Assembly (NCBI GenBank): GCA_029287515.1
Contig: JARFQZ010000046.1
Location: forward strand, 1 to 8,861
Direction of reading: 5' to 3'
DNA length: 8,861 nucleotides
Source: Lysobacterales bacterium
GTDB lineage: Bacteria; Pseudomonadota; Gammaproteobacteria; Xanthomonadales; SZUA-36
In this document: piece after piece, positions 1 through 5,495 of the stretch
Numbering within the stretch: position 1 is the stretch's first letter
Layout: the number at the start of each line of letters is the position of its first letter
Position numbers and translations under genes: made by a program
The notes under the pieces: generated by a model
What the model was told of the DNA's origin: nothing
Seen by the model: the letters and a program-made list of their open reading frames with translations, nothing else
The model's database searches: none

Positions 1-912
1 CTCGTGAAAATCACGGATGGCCCAGCAATCAGACACGATATAACCTTTGAAGTCCCACTTGCCCCTCAGAATATCGTTGGTCAGTAAGTCGTGAGCACAG
101 GCTGCATCACCGTTATAACGGTTATAGGCGCACATCAGTGAATAGGCCCCACCCTCCTTGATACCCATTTCAAACTGGGGCAAATAAGTCTCCCAAAGAT
201 CTCTCTTGTTCGTGACGGCATCAAATTCGTGCCTTTCCGGTTCCGGCCCGTTATGAACCGCGTAGTGTTTTACGGTAGCCACGGTCTTGAGGTATTTTGG
301 GTTGTCTCCCTGCAGCCCCTTGATGAACTGTACGGCCATACGTCCCGTCAGCCAGGGATCTTCGCCATAGGTTTCCTGCCCCCTTCCCCAACGCGGATCC
401 CTGAAAATATTGATATTCGGTGACCACATGGTCAGGCCCTGGTAGATATACCGTTGGTCCCGTTTTGCAAAATTGTGATGTTTTGCCCTGGCTTCATCGG
501 AGATGGCGGTTGCCACCCTGAACATCAGGTCCTCATCCCAGGTTGCCGCCAGGCCGATAGCCTGGGGAAAAACCGTGGCCAGCCCTGCCCTTGCAACGCC
601 GTGTAAGGCCTCATTCCACCAGTTATATTCGGGAATCCCCAACCGTTCGATCGCCGGGGCCTCGTATCGCATCTGGCCGATTTTTTCCTCCAGTGTCATG
701 CGACTGACCAGGTCGTCAACTCTGGCGTCAATGTCCAGGTTAACGTCCTGGTACGGTGCGGTTTCAATGATTGCCTGAGTGTTGTCAGCAATCGGGTGGG
801 CGCCAGCTTCCTCTTGTTCAGGATTGCATGAAATCAGAACAGAAAGAGTTAGTACTAAAAAGGAGGAATAAACCAGGCGTGCACAAAAATTCAAACGTAT
901 TTCTGTATTCAA
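1..912 (-). CDS. GH3 beta-xylosidase/beta-glucosidase-type lipoprotein, N-terminal part (cut by left edge)
   Basis: This is an exo-acting glycoside hydrolase family 3 enzyme that would release xylose or glucose from the non-reducing ends of oligosaccharides. The 304 visible codons read towards base 1 and cover the signal and most of the TIM-barrel domain. Seen motifs are LEEKIGQM (about residue 70), YNWWNEALHGVAR, ATVFPQAIGLAATW, SPNINIFRDPRWGRGQETYGEDP, VKHYAVHNG and GYIVSDCWAIRDFHE. The Asp in SDC (codon 30-28, residue 295) is the family nucleophile. NWWNEALHGVAR and SDC rather than SDW resemble the xylosidase-type GH3 branch. The start is an unusual TTG at 912 with GAGAGG six bases upstream; an in-frame stop lies at 996-994 and no ATG gives a signal. 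The N-terminus has a hydrophobic stretch ending in lipobox LISC, so Cys29 should be lipidated. It is transcribed divergently from the plus-strand cluster. The C-terminal domains lie outside the window. Exact substrate is uncertain. Confidence 0.93.
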   Translation of the reverse strand, partial: MNTEIRLNFCARLVYSSFLVLTLSVLISCNPEQEEAGAHPIADNTQAIIETAPYQDVNLDIDARVDDLVSRMTLEEKIGQMRYEAPAIERLGIPEYNWWNEALHGVARAGLATVFPQAIGLAATWDEDLMFRVATAISDEARAKHHNFAKRDQRYIYQGLTMWSPNINIFRDPRWGRGQETYGEDPWLTGRMAVQFIKGLQGDNPKYLKTVATVKHYAVHNGPEPERHEFDAVTNKRDLWETYLPQFEMGIKEGGAYSLMCAYNRYNGDAACAHDLLTNDILRGKWDFKGYIVSDCWAIRDFHE

Positions 913-918
913 GAACCG

Positions 919-924
919 CCTCTC
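919..924 (-). promoter_or_regulatory. Ribosome binding site for the GH3 gene
   Basis: The minus strand reads GAGAGG six bases before TTG at 912. This is the only good Shine-Dalgarno match near an in-frame start that keeps the lipoprotein signal, so it supports a TTG start over the downstream TTG at 894. Confidence 0.5.
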
Positions 925-968
925 TGGGTTTTGATGTGGTTGGATACGGTATTTTAGCGTTTTGCTTT

Positions 969-997
969 GTGTAATACTTATCCGCTCAGTATATCAA
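969..997 (-). promoter_or_regulatory. Possible sigma-70 promoter for the GH3 gene
   Basis: On the minus strand TTGATA (997-992) is followed after 17 bases by TTACAC (974-969). The -35 match is fair and the -10 match is poor. It lies just downstream of the 12-bp palindrome, in the right place to drive the GH3 gene. This is a weak call made by eye. Confidence 0.25.
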
Positions 998-1002
998 TCA
1001 CC

Positions 1003-1014
1003 TTAAACGTTTAA
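1003..1014. promoter_or_regulatory. Palindromic operator-like site, LacI-family type
   Basis: The bases TTAAACGTTTAA form a perfect 12-bp inverted repeat with a central CG. Operators of LacI-family regulators (for example PurR and CcpA-type sites) share an AAnCGnTT core. The site sits in the middle of the 176-base region between the divergent GH3 gene and the plus-strand cluster, where a shared sugar-responsive regulator would bind. No regulator gene is in the window, so the assignment is an inference from symmetry and position. Confidence 0.4.
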
Positions 1015-1034
1015 CAGAGTTGTTTTGATTCATG

Positions 1035-1062
1035 TTTGCTGCTTGCGACAAAAAGGTACAAT
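1035..1062 (+). promoter_or_regulatory. Possible promoter for the plus-strand gene cluster
   Basis: TACAAT (1057-1062) is a good -10 hexamer. The TTTGCT 16 bases upstream (1035-1040) is only a weak -35. The element lies 27 bases before the first ATG of the cluster, and no other space for a promoter exists before the permease gene. The weak -35 could mean that an activator is needed. Confidence 0.3.
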
Positions 1063-1088
1063 AATCACATAATGACCAAGAATCTGGC

Positions 1089-1418
1089 ATGGTAAAGACT
1101 ATTCTTTTCGTCCTGCTAGCCGTAATTCCAAGCACTGGCGCAGTTTTTGCGACCCACGTCGCGCCCGTTCTATTTGCTTATGCCATGTTGCTGGGAATTG
1201 AGAACGAATTTCTAAGCGCAGTCCCGTACAGGGGCGCGGTCGACAACGCCTGGTCAGCATTGACAACACTGATTGACGCTGAAGGAAATGTACAGGAGGT
1301 CTGCATTGGTGCCAGCAAGAAAAATGATCTTGATTATTATCTAGCTCGCCCGAGGGTTTCCGGCGACTATCACGGCCAGGCCCCGGTGCTCTGGCTGACG
1401 ACGCTCTTGCTGCCTTGA
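1089..1418 (+). pseudogene. Remnant of a GH105/GH88-like unsaturated glycuronyl hydrolase (signal peptide joined to C-terminus)
   Basis: This is a 109-codon frame. Residues 1-21 look like a complete Sec signal peptide ending in GAVFA. From about residue 25 the sequence changes to what looks like the last 85 residues of a GH105/GH88-type (alpha/alpha)6 barrel: VLFAYAMLLGIENEFL, then AWSALTTLIDAEGNVQEVC, and a closing GDYHGQAPVLW before the stop. Intact members are around 350-400 residues, so more than two thirds of the barrel, including the usual catalytic Asp region, is missing while the frame stays open. It has no clear Shine-Dalgarno box. Its stop TGA overlaps the ATG of the permease gene by one base, as expected if an intact gene once headed this operon. 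It should be catalytically dead. It could still be translated and couple translation into the permease gene. The family call rests on remembered C-terminal motifs and is moderate. Confidence 0.6.
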
Positions 1419-2827
1419 TGACACTGGCCCCCTATTTCGCGCTTTTCCTGGGAATCGCCTTCGTCGTGATTTCGATCGCAGTTTTCAGGGTCCATCCGTT
1501 TATTTCTCTCATTCTCGCCGCTGTAATCGTGGGTTCTGCGACGAACCTGCTTACTGAAGTCGAGGGAAATGCCATCGTGTTGGCGGTCAGGGACACAATG
1601 ACCCAGTTTGGCAACATGGCGGCGGGCATTGCCTGGATAATTGCGCTGGCGGCTGTGATCGGATATTGCCTGATGGAAAGCGGGGCAGCAGACCGGATCG
1701 TACGCACCATGATCACTACTTTCGGAGAAGAAAGAGCGGGAATCGCGATGCTGGTCTCGGCATTCTTTTTGTCAATTCCCGTGTTTTTCGACACCGTTTT
1801 TTACCTCATGGTCCCATTGGCGCAGGCGCTCGCCTTCCGCCTGGGCAAGAAGTACGTATACTTCATTGTCACCGTTTGCGCCGGGGCCGTGATTACTCAT
1901 TGTCTGGTCCCCCCGACACCGGGCCCCCTTATCGTCGTGGAAGCATTGGGGTTGAATCTTGGTTTTACGATTATCGGCGGCATTGCCCTGGGAATCGTGC
2001 CCGCCATCGTGGCCCTCAGGCTGGGCCGCTACCTGGATGGAAAGCTCAATATACCTTTACGCGAAGGCGGCATGGTTAAGATCAGGGACCTTGAAGAGAT
2101 TGCCAACAAGGACATTAATGACTTGCCGGGATTGTTCATTTCCCTGCTGCCCGTGGCGCTTCCGGTGTTTCTCATTTCTCTGGATTCTTTTGTAAGCGAA
2201 TTTTCGAGCCAGGAAAGCCTGGGCGTCCTGTATAGCCTGATCGGTATCCTGGGATTCAAGCATGTGGCCATGTTTCTCGGCGCCCTGTTAGCGATTTTCC
2301 TGTTGGCCAGGTACAGGAATTTGGACAGAACCACCCTTTGGAAGGCGTTAGAGAGCCCACTGGGCATGGCCGGGATCATCATACTGATCACTGCCGCGGG
2401 CGGAGCTTTCGGCGGCATGATCCGCCAGTCCGGTATTGGAGAATCCATCGCGGCGCTCACCGAAGGCTCCGGATTCTCATTGGTACTGCTTGCCTGGATA
2501 ATCGCTGCAGTCATGAAACTGGCACAAGGGTCCAGTACAACCGCCATGATCACTACATCAGGCATCATGGCTGGCATCCTGGCAACGATTGGCGCAGGCA
2601 GTGGAAGCCTGGGCTATGATCCACTTTATATTTTTGCCTCCATCGCATTCGGCTCGATGTTTGGCTCATGGATGAACGACAGCGGCTTCTGGATCGTTTG
2701 CAAGATGACCGGATTCTCCGAAGCGGAAACGCTCAAGACCTGGACCCTGTCGGTGAGTGTCATTTCACTGACGGGCCTGATCCAGGTGTTATTTGCCTCG
2801 GCCATAGCACCCAATCCGTTTGGCTGA
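1418..2827 (+). CDS. GntP-family sugar-acid:proton symporter
   Basis: This is an inner-membrane permease of the gluconate:H+ symporter (GntP) family, which imports aldonates and related sugar acids. It has 469 residues, close to the family norm (about 440-450), and is built of a dozen or so hydrophobic segments. Family landmarks are visible: PVFFDTVFYLMVPLA (from residue 121), HCLVPPTPGPL (from 161), KLAQGSSTTAM (from 367) and NDSGFWIVCKMTGFSEAETLKTWT (from 420). The ATG at 1418 overlaps the upstream stop (TGATG) and has no clear Shine-Dalgarno box, so it is probably translated by coupling. A TTG at 1415 would add one residue and is less likely. In this setting arabinonate, xylonate or a uronic-acid derivative is a more likely substrate than gluconate. 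Specificity cannot be read from the sequence. Confidence 0.93.
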   Translation: MTLAPYFALFLGIAFVVISIAVFRVHPFISLILAAVIVGSATNLLTEVEGNAIVLAVRDTMTQFGNMAAGIAWIIALAAVIGYCLMESGAADRIVRTMITTFGEERAGIAMLVSAFFLSIPVFFDTVFYLMVPLAQALAFRLGKKYVYFIVTVCAGAVITHCLVPPTPGPLIVVEALGLNLGFTIIGGIALGIVPAIVALRLGRYLDGKLNIPLREGGMVKIRDLEEIANKDINDLPGLFISLLPVALPVFLISLDSFVSEFSSQESLGVLYSLIGILGFKHVAMFLGALLAIFLLARYRNLDRTTLWKALESPLGMAGIIILITAAGGAFGGMIRQSGIGESIAALTEGSGFSLVLLAWIIAAVMKLAQGSSTTAMITTSGIMAGILATIGAGSGSLGYDPLYIFASIAFGSMFGSWMNDSGFWIVCKMTGFSEAETLKTWTLSVSVISLTGLIQVLFASAIAPNPFG

Positions 2828-2845
2828 ATTCGACCCGATCAAAAT

Positions 2846-2850
2846 AGGAA
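2846..2850 (+). promoter_or_regulatory. Ribosome binding site that sets the GH51 start
   Basis: AGGAA lies eight bases before ATG at 2859, which is ideal spacing. It directly abuts ATG at 2850 and leaves no room for a ribosome to use that codon. It therefore favours the 2859 start, which also gives a clean signal peptide. Confidence 0.6.
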
Positions 2851-2858
2851 TGCATTTT

Positions 2859-4430
2859 ATGAAAGTTAACATGTTGCGCCCTCAACTGGTCGTTTCGACA
2901 CTGACTCTGTTCTTATCAGTTGCCGTTTCTGCAGCACCGCCTGTTGAAATCACGGTTAATACCGATGAACCCGGTGAATTGATTAGCCGACACATTTACG
3001 GCCAGTTTGCCGAGCACCTTGGCCGTGGCATTTACCAGGGGATCTGGGTGGGAAAAAATTCGTCTATTCCCAATAAGAATGGCTTTCGGCTGGACGTGGT
3101 CAATGCCTTGAAAAAATTGCAGATCCCGAATATCCGCTGGCCCGGCGGCTGTTTTGCGGATGAGTATCACTGGCGTGACGGAATCGGGCCTCCCGAACAG
3201 CGCCCTGTCAAGGTCAATAATCACTGGGGCGGCGTAGCCGAGACCAATGCTTTTGGAACTCATGAGTTTTTTGAGCTGTTGGAAATGCTGGGCGCCGATG
3301 CCTATATTGCGGGCAACCTGGGAAGCGGTTCACCCAGGGAAATGGCGGAATGGCTGGAGTACATGACTTCGGATAGCAATTCCACACTCGCCGAATTACG
3401 CCGCAAAAACGGCCGAAGAGAGCCCTGGAAAGTAGCATACTGGGGTGTGGGTAATGAATCGTGGGGCTGCGGGGGAAACATGCGGCCCGAATATTACGCT
3501 GACCTGTACCGCCAATATGCGACTTTTTTGAAAGCCCCCGATGCAAACCGGCCGCTAAAAGTGGCAAGTGGTGGTTACAACGAACTGACAGACTGGACTG
3601 ACATCCTTTCCAGAATCCCATCAAATATTGACGGAATCAGTTTCCATTACTACACCCTGCCGAGCGGCAATTGGGATAAGAAAGGAAGCGCAGTTGGTTT
3701 TTCCAGGCACGAGTGGATCTCCCATCTGGCGAATACACTGAAAATTGATGGCTACCTCAAGAAAAATATTTCCATTCTCGAGAAAAATGACCCCGATGGA
3801 AAAATAGGTTTGTATGTTGATGAGTGGGGCAGTTGGTATGATTCAGAACCCGGACGTAACCCGGGTTTCCTGTATCAGCAAAACACCATTCGCGACGCCG
3901 TCATGGCGGGCGTAAACTTCAATATATTCCATTCCTGGTCAGAGCGTATTCACATGACCAACATTGCACAGATGGTCAATGTGCTACAGGCAATGATACT
4001 CACCAAGGACGAAAAAATGGTGTTGACACCCACTTACCATGTATTTGAGTTGCATACCGTGTTTCACGATTCAACGTATATCCCTGTCACCGTGCAAAAT
4101 GTACCCCGGGTTCGTTCCGGTGAAGTCAGCATACCGGCATTGTCCGTCTCGGCTGCTAAGGCTAAAGATGACAATCTCTACTTATCGCTGGTGAACCTTG
4201 ATCCTGAGAACCCCTCAGAAATTAACGCTACTATTGACGGAATGGCCATCAGCACCGCCACCGGGCGGTCATTGGAGGGAGAAAGCATGGATTCGCACAA
4301 CACTTTTGATTCACCCTCTTCAGTGTCTCCATCAGCTATCGCAGCAACGACAAATGAAAATTCCTTTCGAATAACCCTGCCTGCAAGATCTGTTACCGTG
4401 CTGCAAATTACGCCAGGGTCTGACCCATGA
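2859..4430 (+). CDS. Secreted GH51 alpha-L-arabinofuranosidase
   Basis: This enzyme cleaves terminal alpha-L-arabinofuranosyl residues from arabinoxylan, arabinan or their oligosaccharides, with retention. It has 523 residues from ATG 2859, a normal length for the family. A Sec signal peptide covers residues 1 to about 25 (hydrophobic core VVSTLTLFLSVAVSA). The catalytic (beta/alpha)8 barrel follows, with HIYGQFAEHLGRGIYQGIW, RWPGGCFADEYHWRDGIGP (from residue 93) and WGVGNESWGCGG, where Glu200 is the predicted acid/base. Further on is YVDEWGSWYD, where Glu322 is the predicted nucleophile. A beta-sandwich C-terminal region ends in SFRITLPARSVTVLQI, typical of GH51. Export is notable because many bacterial GH51 enzymes are cytoplasmic. 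The frame is open back to TTG 2820, inside the permease gene, but a start there would bury the signal peptide. Its stop overlaps the next gene's start by four bases. Confidence 0.95.
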   Translation: MKVNMLRPQLVVSTLTLFLSVAVSAAPPVEITVNTDEPGELISRHIYGQFAEHLGRGIYQGIWVGKNSSIPNKNGFRLDVVNALKKLQIPNIRWPGGCFADEYHWRDGIGPPEQRPVKVNNHWGGVAETNAFGTHEFFELLEMLGADAYIAGNLGSGSPREMAEWLEYMTSDSNSTLAELRRKNGRREPWKVAYWGVGNESWGCGGNMRPEYYADLYRQYATFLKAPDANRPLKVASGGYNELTDWTDILSRIPSNIDGISFHYYTLPSGNWDKKGSAVGFSRHEWISHLANTLKIDGYLKKNISILEKNDPDGKIGLYVDEWGSWYDSEPGRNPGFLYQQNTIRDAVMAGVNFNIFHSWSERIHMTNIAQMVNVLQAMILTKDEKMVLTPTYHVFELHTVFHDSTYIPVTVQNVPRVRSGEVSIPALSVSAAKAKDDNLYLSLVNLDPENPSEINATIDGMAISTATGRSLEGESMDSHNTFDSPSSVSPSAIAATTNENSFRITLPARSVTVLQITPGSDP

Positions 4431-5485
4431 ACCCAGTCCCCCCGAGATGGTACGCTCTGTTTGCTCTCTCTTTTGCATTAGGCTCTCCCACGGCCTGCTC
4501 AGATTCGGGTTCGGGTTCGGGTTCGGGTTCGGGCGACGAGGATCAGTCAAAAAGCTCTGATTTCGGCAGAATCGAGGTACTGGATGAGCGCATGAACGCG
4601 CTGGTCAGCCCGGCCGCGCAGCTTGAGATACTCGCAAGCGGTTTCAAATGGTCTGAGGGTCCGCTGTGGCTGGAAGATCAGCAACTCCTGGTATTTTCGG
4701 ATGTTCCGCAAAATATTGTGTATTCGTGGTCGGAAAAAGACGGAAAGGGAATATACCTGGAACCATCCGGATATACAGGACAGGAGCCCCGCAAAGGTGA
4801 GCCGGGGTCGAACGGCCTGGCGCTGGACTCGCAAGGCCGCCTGGTTCTGTGTCAGCATGGCGATCGCCGTATTGCCCGCATGACAGCTGAGCTGTCCAAC
4901 CCCTCGTCATCATTCGAAACATTGGCAGGCGAATACCAGGGGAGACGGTTTAACAGCCCCAATGATCTCGTTTACGATTCCAGTGGTAACCTTTACTTCA
5001 CGGACCCGCCTTACGGGCTTGAGAAGGGCCCCGATGACCCCTCCAGGGAACTGAATTGGAACGGTATTTACCGCCTTTCAGCCCGGGGAGATGTGAAGTT
5101 GTTGTACTCCGGTTTGTCCCGACCAAACGGTATTGGTTTATCGCCGGATGAGAAAACACTCTACGTGGCCAATTCCGACCCCGGGAAAGCGACATGGTCT
5201 TCTTTCCGGATCAATGCCGATGGGTCGCTGGGGGAGCCGAACGTATTTCACGATGCAACCGCGGATGCCAAATCGAAACCCGGTTTGCCGGATGGTCTGA
5301 AAGTAGACGGGGAAGGCAATATTTTTGCCACCGGGCCGGGTGGGATTTACGTTTTCAGCCCGCAGGGTGATTTGCTCGGCAGGGTTTACACTGGCGAACC
5401 AACGGCGAACCTCGCATTGAATGCCGACGGTTCAGTGATCTATATAACAGCGAATGACAAGCTGATGCGGTTACGTCTTCAATAA
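4427..5485 (+). CDS. SMP-30/gluconolactonase-family lactonase, predicted lipoprotein
   Basis: This is a six-bladed beta-propeller lactonase (SMP-30/gluconolactonase/LRE family) that would hydrolyse aldono-lactones to aldonic acids using a divalent metal. It has 352 residues. Candidate metal ligands are all present: Glu77 in WSEGPLW, Asn179 in NSPNDLVYD, Asn234 in RPNGIGLSPD and Asp289 in GLPDGLKVD. Asn129 in PGSNGLALD probably lines the substrate pocket. The N-terminus is hydrophobic and ends in PTAC, so Cys24 may be lipidated, though Pro at -3 is a poor lipobox residue. A (Ser-Gly)5 linker (residues 27-36) and an acidic stretch follow. The start overlaps the GH51 stop by four bases (ATGA), with CAGGG eight bases upstream. 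In this cluster L-arabinono- or D-xylono-lactone is the most plausible substrate. A related esterase role is possible. Export, together with the cluster's GntP permease, suggests periplasmic sugar oxidation. Confidence 0.9.
   Translation: MNPVPPRWYALFALSFALGSPTACSDSGSGSGSGSGDEDQSKSSDFGRIEVLDERMNALVSPAAQLEILASGFKWSEGPLWLEDQQLLVFSDVPQNIVYSWSEKDGKGIYLEPSGYTGQEPRKGEPGSNGLALDSQGRLVLCQHGDRRIARMTAELSNPSSSFETLAGEYQGRRFNSPNDLVYDSSGNLYFTDPPYGLEKGPDDPSRELNWNGIYRLSARGDVKLLYSGLSRPNGIGLSPDEKTLYVANSDPGKATWSSFRINADGSLGEPNVFHDATADAKSKPGLPDGLKVDGEGNIFATGPGGIYVFSPQGDLLGRVYTGEPTANLALNADGSVIYITANDKLMRLRLQ
4504..4533 (+). repeat. Hexanucleotide tandem repeat, five copies of TTCGGG
   Basis: Five perfect head-to-tail copies of TTCGGG lie just after the lipobox Cys codon of the lactonase gene and encode a Ser-Gly repeat. 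Because the unit is two codons, copy changes would lengthen or shorten the linker without breaking the frame. Confidence 0.95.
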
Positions 5486-5490
5486 GGGAA
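5484..5490 (+). promoter_or_regulatory. Ribosome binding site of the beta-helix protein gene
   Basis: AAGGGAA begins within the lactonase stop codon TAA and ends five bases before ATG at 5496. It fixes this start and implies that ribosomes finishing the lactonase can pass directly to the next gene. Confidence 0.6.
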
Positions 5491-5495
5491 TTTTC

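Noticed and set aside
229..974. Plus-strand frames of 64-91 codons across the GH3 region
   Set aside because: The minus strand encodes continuous, conserved GH3 motifs over the same bases, so these frames are antisense shadows.
1072..1095. Seven-codon leader peptide (MTKNLAW) overlapping the start of the GH105-like remnant
   Set aside because: It has no properly spaced Shine-Dalgarno box, no run of regulatory codons and no attenuator-like hairpin nearby. It is most likely chance.
2029..2577. 182-codon open frame on the minus strand inside the permease gene
   Set aside because: It lies antisense to a well-supported transporter, has a biased low-information composition, and shows no recognisable domain. 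It is a shadow of the coding strand.
2820..2858. An upstream TTG or the ATG at 2850 as start of the GH51 gene
   Set aside because: The longer forms put 13 or 3 extra residues before the signal peptide. TTG 2820 lies inside the permease gene, and AGGAA has correct spacing only for ATG 2859.
4504..4533. Tandem repeat as a phase-variation switch or CRISPR-like array
   Set aside because: The unit is six bases, so copy changes keep the frame and cannot turn the gene off. There are no spacers.
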